Shown here in pieces: positions 8,670-17,176 of a DNA stretch of 64,000 bases (positions within the stretch are counted from its first letter, which is position 1; each line of letters begins with the position of its first letter). The DNA is from Microterricola gilva (GTDB lineage: Bacteria; Actinomycetota; Actinomycetes; Actinomycetales; Microbacteriaceae). The DNA is taken from the NCBI RefSeq assembly GCF_004217495.1, contig NZ_SHLC01000001.1, positions 3,410,001 through 3,474,000 of the forward strand, read 5' to 3'. The notes under the pieces were generated by a model, which saw nothing but the letters and a program-made list of their open reading frames with translations, searched no databases and was not told the DNA's origin. The position numbers were made by a program, and so were the translations under genes.

Positions 8670-8773
8670 CATGTCCGCATCCATCGTCCCGCTCCGCCAC
8701 ATGCCCCGCGCACGCCCCCCGACCGGCGTCAAGCTGCGATACTTTTACCGCCCATGTGTTGTGAGGAGTTCGA

Positions 8774-9517
8774 GTGACCGAGGACCACGTCCCGCCGTCG
8801 AGGCGACGTTCCACCCGCGTGCCCCTCGCCGACCGGGCCTACGAGGAGCTCCTCCTCCAAGTCATCAGGGGCCGGCGCCCACCCGGGGACTGGCTGAACA
8901 TCCATGCGCTCTCGCGCGAGCTCAACCTGTCCGCAACGCCCATCCGAGAGGCTCTCGCCCGCCTGGAACCGACTGGCTTCGTTCGGCGGAATCCGTTGCG
9001 CGGCTACGAGGTCGCACCTCTGCTCTCGCCGACAGAGATCCAGCAGTTGATGGATGCGCGACTCCTGTTCGAGCCGGCGTTCGCCGCGGAGGCCGCAACC
9101 AGCTCGACCCCCGCCTTCCTGCAGCAGCTCGTCGACACCATCGAGTCGATGGAGCACGCGGGCGATGTCACGAACGCGGAGTCGCTCAAGGAGAGCTGGC
9201 TCGCCGACGAGTCGTTCCATACCCTGCTGAGCGCCAACACCGGCAACCCATTCATCCACAGGGCATTCACGGCACTGGGCAGCCAGCTCCAGCGGTTCCG
9301 CTTCAGCGGACGGGCAGGCAGAACGCACGCGCTGGAGGCGGCGAAGGAGCACAGGGAGATCCTCGAGGCCATCCGCCGCGGCGACGGGGTCGCTGCCGCC
9401 GAGCTCATGCGATCCCACATCGAGTCGGCGCGGCAGCGCACTCTCGCCGACGAGCGCGCGGTGCACGAGGCCGCGGAGGCCGCAGCCAGCTCGACCCCAC
9501 GGCGCTCGGCCCGCTAG
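8774..9517 (+). CDS. GntR family regulator, FCD type, paralogue A
   Basis: The protein has 247 residues. It has an N-terminal winged helix-turn-helix (about residues 18-85, with HALSRELN..ATPIREALARLEPTGFV) followed by an all-helical FCD ligand-binding domain with the metal-site residues typical of FadR-type GntR proteins. The GTG start at 8774 follows GAGGAG (8763-8768). It resembles the protein at 19616 through the recognition helix and wing (LSRELxxxxTPxREALARLE; LRGYxVAP). The two probably recognise related operators, and CTATA-C-TATAG is the best candidate. The ligand is likely a sugar acid or related carboxylate. Confidence 0.85.
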   Translation: MTEDHVPPSRRRSTRVPLADRAYEELLLQVIRGRRPPGDWLNIHALSRELNLSATPIREALARLEPTGFVRRNPLRGYEVAPLLSPTEIQQLMDARLLFEPAFAAEAATSSTPAFLQQLVDTIESMEHAGDVTNAESLKESWLADESFHTLLSANTGNPFIHRAFTALGSQLQRFRFSGRAGRTHALEAAKEHREILEAIRRGDGVAAAELMRSHIESARQRTLADERAVHEAAEAAASSTPRRSAR

Positions 9518-9577
9518 CCGGCACCCAGCTCGCACCGGCCGCTCCTCGCCGTCCGCCGGCCAGCTCGCAGACAGCAC

Positions 9578-9630
9578 AACGCCGCGTTGCCGACCGCACC
9601 GCAGAGCGGTGGGCCGGCAACGCGGCGTTT
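9578..9630. terminator. Bidirectional terminator
   Basis: AACGCCGCGTTGCCG (9578-9592) and CGGCAACGCGGCGTT (9615-9629) form a perfect 15-bp stem between the convergent gntR (ends 9517) and MFS (ends 9648) genes. A short T-run follows on the plus strand. Confidence 0.85.
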
Positions 9631-9647
9631 GTTCGGGCTACGACGGG

Positions 9648-10967
9648 CTACTTGCCGGCGAAGACACCGTTCCGGCGCTTCGCGACCAGGTAGAGCACGA
9701 GGCTGATGGCGCACAGGGTGGCCACGTAGACCGGGAAGAGAGCCCCGAGATCGATGCTCCGCAGGTAGACGAACAGGTACGACGCTGTGCCACCGAACAG
9801 GGCGACGCCGATGCCGTAGCCGAGCCCAACGGCTGTGCCTCGGAACTGCTGCGGGATCATCAGGTTCGCGACCGTGCTGAAGATGGTGAGGTTGAGCAGC
9901 AGGACGAGCGAGCCACCCAGCATCACCGCGGCAAGCTGGCCGACGCCATCGCCGGTGTAGAGGAGTACGAGGAAGATCGTCGGGATCGCGAGGATGCGTC
10001 CGACCACGAAGGCCCGCGACAGGTTCCACTTGTCGAGGAAACGGCTGAGGACCAGTGCTCCAACGGTGAGGATGCCGCCGAGAGTCGTCGACACGGCGAA
10101 GACGCCGGTCGGGTCCTCGTTGTATGTGCCGGTCGCCATCGAGGGCAGGCCGGACAGCCAGGTGTAGTTGTAGGCCTGGACCGCGCCGACGATGAACACC
10201 ACGGCGAGGACGCTGAGCCAGTACTTGCGAACGCCGCGCCAGACCTCAGCAGACTTCCCGCTGGCGGGGGCCGTCGAGCCGTCGGTCACCGGCGGAAGCG
10301 TCTCGGGCAGGGTGCGACGCAGCCAGAGCACGATGAAGCCGAGCAGACCGCCGAGGATGAACGGCACGCGCCATCCCCATTCGGCCATTCCCTCCGGGCC
10401 GATCAGCATGGTCGTCACGAGCGCCGTGAGCGGAGCGAGCATGTTGCCCAGGTTGTTGAACGTCGCCATGAAGCCGGCAACGTACCCGGGGCGCTCCGGA
10501 ACGAGCTCCACGCCGTACGCCGCGCCGAGCGATCCCTCAATACCGGTTGAGAAGCCCTGCAGGATGCGGCAGAGCAGAACAATCACACCGGCCCAGATGC
10601 CGAGCGTCTCGTGCGTCGGGGTGATTCCGATGACGAGGCTCGCGGCCGCGGTGATGCCGACGGCGCCGACCATGACGGGCCGCCGGCCCAGACGGTCGGC
10701 AACGAGGCCGAGGAAGACGCCACCGATCGGCCGCACGACGAAGCCGACGGCAAACACGGCCAGCGAGTTCAAGGTCGCCGCAACAACGCTCTCCGCCGGG
10801 AAGAACGCCTGGCCGAGGTAGACGGACAGGAGCCCGAACATCGCCCAGTCGTACCACTCCAGTGCGTGACCGGCACTCAGTGCGAACAGCTGCCTGGCCT
10901 GGCGCCGCTTCAGCGCCTGGGGGGATTCAGTGCCCTCACGGAGCACGGGGTCTTGAACTTTAGACAT
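9648..10967 (-). CDS. MFS transporter (MHS-like), second paralogue
   Basis: The protein has 439 residues from the preferred ATG at 10967. It has about 12 membrane segments, the HALEWYDW block and the loop signature GLVADRLGRR. It is strongly similar along its length to the transporter at 2161. An in-frame ATG at 11009 would add 14 residues but has no ribosome site, whereas AAAGGAG at 10986-10980 precedes 10967 (long 12-nt spacing) and the shorter form matches the paralogue's length. It lies downstream of the nucleoside hydrolase and sugar-acid genes and probably imports their starting compound. The operator at 11028-11038 lies 60 bp before the start. Confidence 0.85.
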   Translation of the reverse strand: MSKVQDPVLREGTESPQALKRRQARQLFALSAGHALEWYDWAMFGLLSVYLGQAFFPAESVVAATLNSLAVFAVGFVVRPIGGVFLGLVADRLGRRPVMVGAVGITAAASLVIGITPTHETLGIWAGVIVLLCRILQGFSTGIEGSLGAAYGVELVPERPGYVAGFMATFNNLGNMLAPLTALVTTMLIGPEGMAEWGWRVPFILGGLLGFIVLWLRRTLPETLPPVTDGSTAPASGKSAEVWRGVRKYWLSVLAVVFIVGAVQAYNYTWLSGLPSMATGTYNEDPTGVFAVSTTLGGILTVGALVLSRFLDKWNLSRAFVVGRILAIPTIFLVLLYTGDGVGQLAAVMLGGSLVLLLNLTIFSTVANLMIPQQFRGTAVGLGYGIGVALFGGTASYLFVYLRSIDLGALFPVYVATLCAISLVLYLVAKRRNGVFAGK

Positions 10968-11027
10968 GGGAGGGGGGAGCTCCTTTGCTCGGGGGTCAAG
11001 CGGAATCATTGCGGGGGAAACTTCTGA

Positions 11028-11038
11028 CTATAGTATAG
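11028..11038. promoter_or_regulatory. Palindromic operator CTATA-C-TATAG, copy 2
   Basis: On the minus strand this reads CTATACTATAG, identical to the core at 2069 and 18785. It lies in the 122-bp gap between the nucleoside hydrolase stop and the preferred MFS start. Again it includes a TATACT sequence that could serve as -10 for the MFS gene. Confidence 0.65.
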
Positions 11039-11089
11039 CGAGAATTTGGGGGCGGGGGTGAGAAATCGTCACCCCAGTGCGCGGCGGCG

Positions 11090-12079
11090 TCAGCGCCACG
11101 GCAGCGGGCGCCGCAGCGTCTCGTCGATCATCTCCAGGACCCCGTTGAAGTCCATGTCGAAGATCACGCGGTGCTGAGGCCGGGTCTCTCCCTTCTCCGG
11201 GTGCACGCCGGCCAGGAACCGCTCGCCCGTCTCGGGGTCCTCGAAGGTCGCCAGTGGCCGCTGGACGGCACCCGCGACGAGGTCGGGGCGCAGCAGCGTG
11301 GCCACCGCGAGGCTGTCGTTGATCCCCATGACGCGCGCGTCGTCGGGCTGGGGATAGGAGCGGGAGTAGAAACCGGCGTAGTCGTGGCTGATCTTCGTGA
11401 TCAGCTCGGCCGGCGCGTAGCCGGTGGACGCGGCGATGTCGAGGAAGAAGTTCTCCGGCACGAGCGCCTGACGCGTGACGTACGGACCACACCAGGTCAC
11501 GTTGCCCGGGCGGCTCGCGACCTCCTGCGCGGCGTCGATGTCGAAGGAGACGTTGGGGTCGCGGGAGACGCGGAAGCGGCGGTCGGCCCACGGCTCGGTG
11601 TCGTTGTAGAGCGCCGGCCCGAGGGTGCCGACGATCGTCACGCTCTTCAGGCGCTCGAGCAGCAGCGGATCCGTCTGGAGCGCCGTGGCCAGGTTGGTCT
11701 GCGGGCCCAGCGCGAGGTAGTCGATCTCGCCCTCGTGCTCGTTGACGAGGTCGAGCAGGACCTGGATGCCGTTCGGCTCGGTGGGCACCGAGACGGCCGG
11801 GCGCAGGCCGGTGTTGCCGAAGCCGTCGTCGCCGTGCACGCCGGAGGACAACTTGAGCTCCTGCTTCAGCGGCACATCGCAGCCCCGGTAGACCGGCACG
11901 TCCTGGCGCCCGCAGGTGTCGAGCACGTAGCGCGCGTTGTCGGCCGCGCGGTCGCCGTGGCAGTTGCCGAAGACGCTCAGCACGGCCAGGATCTCGACGT
12001 CCGGGTCGGCCGCCAGGAGCATCAGCGCCAGCGCGTCATCCACACCGGTGTCGGTGTCCACTACAACTTTTCTCTTCAT
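11090..12079 (-). CDS. Nucleoside hydrolase family protein, second paralogue
   Basis: The 329-residue protein has the family Asp cluster DTDTGVDDA at residues 8-16 and the usual central LALGPQTNLATAL block. It is clearly diverged from the enzyme at 3571, for example through the extra KQELKLSSGVHGDDGFG loop, so a different substrate is likely. AAGGA lies 5 nt before the ATG. It lies 92 bp after the ModA-like gene on the same strand, at the end of the sugar-acid operon and just before the second MFS gene. It may release the sugar that the upstream enzymes oxidise. Confidence 0.88.
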   Translation of the reverse strand: MKRKVVVDTDTGVDDALALMLLAADPDVEILAVLSVFGNCHGDRAADNARYVLDTCGRQDVPVYRGCDVPLKQELKLSSGVHGDDGFGNTGLRPAVSVPTEPNGIQVLLDLVNEHEGEIDYLALGPQTNLATALQTDPLLLERLKSVTIVGTLGPALYNDTEPWADRRFRVSRDPNVSFDIDAAQEVASRPGNVTWCGPYVTRQALVPENFFLDIAASTGYAPAELITKISHDYAGFYSRSYPQPDDARVMGINDSLAVATLLRPDLVAGAVQRPLATFEDPETGERFLAGVHPEKGETRPQHRVIFDMDFNGVLEMIDETLRRPLPWR

Positions 12080-12171
12080 GACATTCCTTAGTTCTCTGTT
12101 CGCGCGTCGTGCTGTCGCGCGGATTCACTCTCTGTCGGCCGCCGCGGTGAAGCGTGACGGCCAGGGTGTGC

Positions 12172-12849
12172 TCAGGGGGCGCTCAGCCCGACCGCCGCGA
12201 ACGCCTCGCTCGCGCGGGTGCTCGTCAGGTAGGACGCGAATGCGCCTGCCGCCTCGGGGGCGCCCGCCCGCACGCCGATTGCGAACCGCGCGTAGGACTG
12301 CAGCTCGTGCGGGATCGGCTCGACGATGTGGGGGCCGGCGACCGAGCGCAGCTCGCTGACCTGCTGGATGGCGACATCCGCGCGCCCGTCGACGACGGCC
12401 TCCGCCGTGAGTCCAGCGGTGAATCGGACGGCTCGCACGTCGAGGCGCTCCAGCAGCTCGCGCTGACGCATCACCTCGGCGAAGTGCAGCCCGCTCGCAC
12501 CGGAGAGCGAGTACGCGACCGCCCTGGCGCCGAGCAGATAGTCGAGGAACGCCTGCGCCGAGTCGTCAGCGGGGGCTGGCGCCTCCGGCATCCGCGCGAA
12601 TCCGACCGCCGAGACCGCGATCTCGGCAACGGCGTCACCGTCGAGGATGCCCTGATCGGCGAGGCCGCGCACCGAGCCGGCGACGCCGAGGACCATGTCG
12701 GGACGCTCGCCGGCGCCGATGCGTTCCAGCAGCACCGAGGTCGGCTCGAAGGTCACCTCGACCCTGCTGCCGCTCGCGGCCTCGAATTCGGGGATGAGCG
12801 ATTCGACGAGCGGTTGCTGCACGACGAGTCCGCTGTAGAGGGTGATCAT
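12172..12849 (-). CDS. ModA-like substrate-binding domain protein without signal peptide
   Basis: The 225-residue protein resembles extracellular solute-binding proteins of the ModA/SBP_bac_11 type (ITLYSGLVVQQPLVESLIPEFEAASG opening; the final SYLTSTRASEAFAAVGL helix). It starts directly with the first beta strand and has no signal peptide or lipobox. The ATG at 12849 overlaps the stop of the aldolase gene (ATGA) and has AAAGGA upstream, so the short start is well supported. A cytoplasmic binding domain could sense or sequester an anionic intermediate, or be an enzyme of the same fold. No ABC permease or ATPase gene is nearby. Confidence 0.7.
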   Translation of the reverse strand: MITLYSGLVVQQPLVESLIPEFEAASGSRVEVTFEPTSVLLERIGAGERPDMVLGVAGSVRGLADQGILDGDAVAEIAVSAVGFARMPEAPAPADDSAQAFLDYLLGARAVAYSLSGASGLHFAEVMRQRELLERLDVRAVRFTAGLTAEAVVDGRADVAIQQVSELRSVAGPHIVEPIPHELQSYARFAIGVRAGAPEAAGAFASYLTSTRASEAFAAVGLSAP

Positions 12850-13496
12850 GCGGGATGGGTCCTTTCGGGGGCGGTGCGCGACGTCAGCGCGGCCAGTCGC
12901 TCCGCGGTGAGCGGAGCGGTGGGGTGCCCCGTGGTGATGAAGTACACCTGGGCGGTGTGCTCGAGCTCTTCGAGCGCGTCGAGCGCGGAATCGAGGTCGA
13001 CACCGGCCACGACGGGGCCGTGGTTGCGCAGCAGAAGCGCGTGTCCGGCGCGGGCGGCCTCCTCGACGGCGGCCGTGGCGGCCGGGTCCCCCGGCGCGAA
13101 GTACGGCAGCAGCCGGAGCTCGCCGACCCGCATCCCGTAGTACGCCGTCAGAGGCGGGAGCGGACGCTCCGGGTCCAGCCCGTCCAGGCACGACAGCGCG
13201 GCCGAGTAGAGCGAGTGGGTGTGCACGACGGCGTTCAGGTCTGGGCGCACACGCAGCATCGCGACGTGGAGGAACGCTTCCTTCGTCGGCTTCGGCCCGC
13301 CCAGGTGGTGCCCGGCGGCATCCAGGACAGACAGCTCGCCCGCCTCGACCTCACCAAGGTTCACCCCGGTCGGCGTGACCAGAATGCGCTCACCATCGCG
13401 GATCGCCAGATTGCCGGTGCGGCCGTGGGTGAGCCCCCGTCGATGGATCGACCGCGCGACGCGCTCGATCTGCGCCGCAGCGTCCTCGCCGCTCAT
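12846..13496 (-). CDS. otnC: Class II aldolase family, OtnC-like 3-oxo-tetronate 4-phosphate decarboxylase
   Basis: The 216-residue zinc enzyme of the AraD/adducin fold has the HTH pair in VVHTHSLYSAAL, a third His in LLLRNHGPVV and an acidic residue in PTKEAFLHVA. OtnC enzymes decarboxylate 3-oxo-tetronate 4-phosphate to dihydroxyacetone phosphate. Assignment rests on the adjoining DUF1537 kinase (overlap of 4 bp) and the OtnI-like isomerase in the same operon. A different chain length (for example a five-carbon acid) is possible. Confidence 0.8.
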   Translation of the reverse strand: MSGEDAAAQIERVARSIHRRGLTHGRTGNLAIRDGERILVTPTGVNLGEVEAGELSVLDAAGHHLGGPKPTKEAFLHVAMLRVRPDLNAVVHTHSLYSAALSCLDGLDPERPLPPLTAYYGMRVGELRLLPYFAPGDPAATAAVEEAARAGHALLLRNHGPVVAGVDLDSALDALEELEHTAQVYFITTGHPTAPLTAERLAALTSRTAPERTHPA

Positions 13497-14716
13497 CGCG
13501 CCTCCCCGCTCCGTGCCACGTCGACGAACAGATCGGGGTCGCCGAAGTTCCCTGACTTCAGGACGAGGTGCAGGTCACGGTCGGTGTCGTGGATCCACGG
13601 GGCACCGAGCGCCGCCTCCTCGCCGACGACGGCGGTCCGCGTTCCGAGCGCCTTGACGACCTCGCCAGAGGTCTCGCCACCGGCGATCAGCATCCGGTGC
13701 AGGCCGCGGTCGGCCAGCTGCGTCGCGATGAGGCCGGCGGTCTGCTCGTACAGCGCACCGAGGTCGCGGCTGGCGTCCCGCTCCTCGGCTGGACTGGAGG
13801 AGTAGATCAGCGCCGAGGCATCGGCCGGCTGCGCGTCCCACCACGCCAGTGCGCTCTCGGCCAGCTCGGACGCCGACTCCCCCGGCTCGGCGACGAGCTG
13901 GAAGGCCTCGCCACCGCTGGCACGGAAGCGTGCGATCTGCTCGAGGGTGCGGCGCGAGCAGCTGCCGGCGAGGATCGCCGTCCGACCGCTCGGTGGGCCG
14001 GCGACGACGCGGTCGGATGCCGGGCGGCGCAGCGCGATCGCACCGATGAGCCCGGCGGATCCGGCGACGAGCACGTCGCCGTCCACGGCCTCTGCGATGA
14101 CGGCGAGGTCGGCTTCGATGACCGCATCGACGACGAGATGGGCGATGCCGGATGCCGCGGCGGCGGCGATACCGGCACGGACCGACTCTGCGCCATCGCG
14201 GACGGTCTCGAGCGGGAGCAGGTCGACGGTCCCGGTCACCTGCGGGGCGAGCAGCCTCGGCACCGATGAATCACGCATGGGGGTGACCGGGTGCTCGCGC
14301 ATGTGGGTCTCGTGCAGCAGGGCGTCGCCGACGAACAGGTGGCCGCGGTAGACCGTTCGGCCGTGCAGCGGTGCCGCGGGGGTCGTCACGACGATGCCGG
14401 CGCCGAGCTCGGCCGCGAGCGCCTCGGTCACGGGGCCGATGTTGCCCTCCGCCGTCGAATCGAAGGTCGAGCAGTACTTCAGGTAGAAGCGATCGGCGCC
14501 GAGGCGCTGGAGTGCCGCGAGCGCGGCGAGGCTCTGGGCGACGGCATCCTGCACCGCGATCGATCTGGTCTTCAGCCCGATCACGATGGCGTCGGCGTCG
14601 CCTGCTCCCTCGCCGATGTCGGCGGTCAGGGAGAGCAGCGTCCGCAGCCCGGAGCGACTGAGGGCCGCTGCGACGTCGGTCGCGCCGGTGACGTCATCGG
14701 CGATGACCCCGATCAT
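13493..14716 (-). CDS. otnK: Four-carbon acid sugar kinase family protein (OtnK-like, DUF1537)
   Basis: The 407-residue protein has the two-domain DUF1537 architecture. The N-terminal domain begins IGVIADDVTGATDVA and the C-terminal nucleotide-binding domain includes AGGETSGEVVKALG. OtnK phosphorylates 3-oxo-tetronate at O4, while relatives act on threonate, erythronate or apionate-derived acids. It is coupled by stop-start overlaps to the racemase-like gene before it and the aldolase after it. With OtnI and OtnC it forms the known isomerase-kinase-decarboxylase set. Confidence 0.85.
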   Translation of the reverse strand: MIGVIADDVTGATDVAAALSRSGLRTLLSLTADIGEGAGDADAIVIGLKTRSIAVQDAVAQSLAALAALQRLGADRFYLKYCSTFDSTAEGNIGPVTEALAAELGAGIVVTTPAAPLHGRTVYRGHLFVGDALLHETHMREHPVTPMRDSSVPRLLAPQVTGTVDLLPLETVRDGAESVRAGIAAAAASGIAHLVVDAVIEADLAVIAEAVDGDVLVAGSAGLIGAIALRRPASDRVVAGPPSGRTAILAGSCSRRTLEQIARFRASGGEAFQLVAEPGESASELAESALAWWDAQPADASALIYSSSPAEERDASRDLGALYEQTAGLIATQLADRGLHRMLIAGGETSGEVVKALGTRTAVVGEEAALGAPWIHDTDRDLHLVLKSGNFGDPDLFVDVARSGEAR

Positions 14717-15381
14717 CGACCGCGCCCGTCGATGTCGGCCGCCAAGCGGGCGGCGGCGGCACGCGGGCCGTCGAGCGTCGGAACGGCGAAGCTCTCGGCG
14801 AGAACGGCCGCGGCGGGCGCCAGCGAGAACTGGGCGAGCACGATCAGCTCGTAGTCGGCTGCGACGGTCGCCACGGCATCCGCGAGCACCTCGGCGAGGC
14901 TGTCGGCGGGGAGCGGCTTCGCTGCGGCCGGAACGACGAGCGACCGGATCTCCGTCGTGACGCCGGCCGACTCGAAGGCGGCGGCGAGACGCGCTGAGCT
15001 GTCCGCGGCGGCTGACTCCAGCGAGGCGACGAGCAGCACGCGCGCCGGGCGGTGCGCAACGGCCTCGGCGAAGAGGGGCCCGTCGGCCGACAGCACGGCG
15101 ACACCGTCGGCCGTGACGTCGCGAACGTCGGCGCGCGCGCCGTACTGCGAGCAGGTCAGCAGCACGCCGTCGGCTCCTCCGGCGATCGCCAGCTCGATGA
15201 GCTGGTCCATCCGCGCGGCCAGCGGCGCGCTGATGCCGCCCTCGAGCTGGGCGTCGGCGAGCAGGCGGTCATCGAGCAGGTTCCAGACGGTCCCGGTCGG
15301 GAACGCCTCGCTCATCGCGGCGGCCGCCGGGCCGATTGCCAGCGGCGTTGCGCTGATGAGTGCGATGCGTGCGTCGCTCAT
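14713..15381 (-). CDS. Asp/Glu racemase superfamily-like protein lacking the second catalytic Cys
   Basis: The 222-residue protein has the pseudo-symmetric fold pattern of aspartate/glutamate/hydantoin racemases and maleate isomerases. The first catalytic Cys is present in LLTCSQYGA, but the matching second site reads LAQFSLAP where a Cys is expected. A two-base racemase mechanism is therefore doubtful. It may be a one-base epimerase, isomerase or lyase for a sugar acid. The start at 15381 overlaps the isomerase stop (ATGA); the longer in-frame start at 15402 is not needed. Its place between otnI and otnK suggests a role in the same pathway. Confidence 0.65.
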   Translation of the reverse strand: MSDARIALISATPLAIGPAAAAMSEAFPTGTVWNLLDDRLLADAQLEGGISAPLAARMDQLIELAIAGGADGVLLTCSQYGARADVRDVTADGVAVLSADGPLFAEAVAHRPARVLLVASLESAAADSSARLAAAFESAGVTTEIRSLVVPAAAKPLPADSLAEVLADAVATVAADYELIVLAQFSLAPAAAVLAESFAVPTLDGPRAAAARLAADIDGRGR

Positions 15382-16184
15382 GCGCTGATCCTCTCTGTCC
15401 ATGTCAGGCCATCGTGGGTGTCGGCGACGGGTCCGTACTCGCAGCCGATCCAGCCCGCGTAGTCACTGGCGGCGATCCGGGCGAGCACGCGCTCGTAAGC
15501 GATCTCCCCCGTTCCAGGTTCGCCCCGTCCGGGGTTGTCGGCGATCTGAACGTGCCCGACGAGCGGGGCGAGGCGCTCAAAGCGCTCGATCACATTCCCG
15601 CGATCGACCTGGGCGTGGTAGACGTCGAAGAGCACGCCGACCGTGTCGGGATCGACGGCTTCGGCGACCGCGGCCGCCGTCTCCATCGACTCCAGGCCGT
15701 AGCGCGGCTGATCCCGCTTGTTGATCGCCTCGAGCACGATGCGGATGCCGGCACTGCGCGCCTGCTCCGCCGCCCAGCCGATGTTCGCAACGTAGCCGGC
15801 GAAGGCGCGCTCTGGATCGGCGTCGGCCGGTCGCAGTCCGGCCATCACGTGGATCACGGGCGTGCCGAGGACCGTCGCGTACTCCAGCGCGGAGAGCACT
15901 CCGGCGCGGAACTCGTCGCGCGCTCCCGGAACGAAGCCAGCACCCATGACCGTCGTCGAGCCCGCGGGCCCCGCCGGCGTGTTGATCAGCACCTGCTCGA
16001 GGCCTGCTTGGTCGAGCATCCGGCGGATCGCGTCGGCCGACAGCTCGTATGGTGAGGCGAACTCCACGCCGGTGAACCCCGAGGCGGCGGCCGCGTCGAA
16101 GCGCTGCTCGAACGGCACCTCCGTGTACATCCACTTGAGGTTCGCCGCGAGCCGGACGGATCCGGAGCTCGTCTCGACGATCAC
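15378..16184 (-). CDS. otnI: Hydroxypyruvate isomerase family protein (OtnI-like 2-oxo-tetronate isomerase)
   Basis: The 268-residue AP-endonuclease-2-type TIM barrel carries hallmark blocks LAANLKWMYTEVPF, IVLEAINKRDQPRY (metal-binding Glu) and VGHVQIADNPGRGEPGTGEI near the C-terminus. These are typical of Hyi/OtnI enzymes, which interconvert 2-oxo and 3-oxo (or hydroxypyruvate and tartronate-semialdehyde) forms. The GTG start at 16184 overlaps the dehydrogenase stop (GTGA). With OtnK and OtnC downstream, 2-oxo-tetronate isomerase is the better assignment. Confidence 0.8.
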   Translation of the reverse strand: MIVETSSGSVRLAANLKWMYTEVPFEQRFDAAAASGFTGVEFASPYELSADAIRRMLDQAGLEQVLINTPAGPAGSTTVMGAGFVPGARDEFRAGVLSALEYATVLGTPVIHVMAGLRPADADPERAFAGYVANIGWAAEQARSAGIRIVLEAINKRDQPRYGLESMETAAAVAEAVDPDTVGVLFDVYHAQVDRGNVIERFERLAPLVGHVQIADNPGRGEPGTGEIAYERVLARIAASDYAGWIGCEYGPVADTHDGLTWTERISA

Positions 16185-17176
16185 GCGAGCACCGCCTCGT
16201 AGCCGGGATTCACGACGAACTGGGGGCCGGCGACTCCGGTGAGCACATCGATGACGTTGGCTGCGGCCATCAGGCCGGACGTGCCACGTGCCTCGCGGGT
16301 CGCTCCGGCGACGTGCGTGGTCGCGAGGATTCCCGGCGTGTGCAGCAGCGGGCTGTCCTGGGGCAACGGCTCGGTGGCGAACACGTCAAGCGCCGCGCCG
16401 CCGATCACGCCGTTGCGGACGGCGTCGACCAGCGCGTCCTCGTCGACGATCCCACCGCGCGCGGTGTTGATCAGGATCGAGTCGGACTTCATGGTGCGCA
16501 GGCGGTCGGCGTTGATGAGATTGCGCGTCGAGTCGTCGAGGAAGAGGTGCAGCGTGACGACGTCAGCCTGCGCCAGAACCTCGTCGAGCTCCGCGCGTCG
16601 GATGCCGTTGGCCGCGGCGAAGTCCTCGTCGAAGTACGGGTCGTAGGCCACGATCTCCATGCCGAATCCGGCGGCGATGCCTGCGACGGCCTTGCCGATG
16701 GAACCGAGACCGAGGATGCCGAGGGTCGCCCCGCGCAGCTCCCGACCGGTCAGCTGCTGCCAGCTGCCGTTCGCCAGGTTCTGGATGTTCTCCGGCACAC
16801 GACGAGCGGTGGCCAGCATCAGCGCGAAGACGTGCTCGGCGACGGCCTGTCGGTTGGCTCCGGCGGTGATGCAGACCGGGATGTTGCGAGCCGTCGCCGT
16901 GGCGACGTCGACGCTGTCGTAGCCGACGCCGGTGCGCACGACGATCTCGAGGCGCTCGGCCGCGCTCAGGTCTGCGGCGGTCAGCGGCATGGTGCCCGCG
17001 ATGATCGCACGCGACCCGGCCAGCAGCTCGGCGCGCTCGGCGGCGGGCAGGGTGGCGAGGTCAGGCACGTGACGCGTGGTCAGCCCGGCGGCGCGCAGCA
17101 TCCGGTCGGCCTCGTCGCCGGCGTGCAGGAAGGCGGTGGTGATCAGGACATCGGTGAAATCGGCGGCAGTGCTCAC
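16181..17176 (-). CDS. D-isomer-specific 2-hydroxyacid dehydrogenase
   Basis: The 331-residue cytosolic enzyme has an N-terminal substrate domain and an NAD(P)-binding domain with GILGLGSIGKAVA. The catalytic set of the family is visible: Arg in NTARGGIVDEDAL, and His in TTHVAGATREA. It oxidises a D-2-hydroxy acid to a 2-oxo acid, or the reverse. In this operon it could turn an aldonate (for example a tetronate) into the 2-oxo acid used by the OtnI-like isomerase, taking the place of LtnD. The GTG start overlaps the SDR stop. 2-Ketogluconate- or glyoxylate-type activity cannot be excluded. Confidence 0.82.
   Translation of the reverse strand: MSTAADFTDVLITTAFLHAGDEADRMLRAAGLTTRHVPDLATLPAAERAELLAGSRAIIAGTMPLTAADLSAAERLEIVVRTGVGYDSVDVATATARNIPVCITAGANRQAVAEHVFALMLATARRVPENIQNLANGSWQQLTGRELRGATLGILGLGSIGKAVAGIAAGFGMEIVAYDPYFDEDFAAANGIRRAELDEVLAQADVVTLHLFLDDSTRNLINADRLRTMKSDSILINTARGGIVDEDALVDAVRNGVIGGAALDVFATEPLPQDSPLLHTPGILATTHVAGATREARGTSGLMAAANVIDVLTGVAGPQFVVNPGYEAVLA

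Noticed and set aside
9648-11009. Start of the second MFS gene at 11009
   Set aside because: It lacks a ribosome site and would add a Pro-rich tail; the start at 10967 has AAAGGAG upstream and matches the paralogue's length. Not fully excluded.
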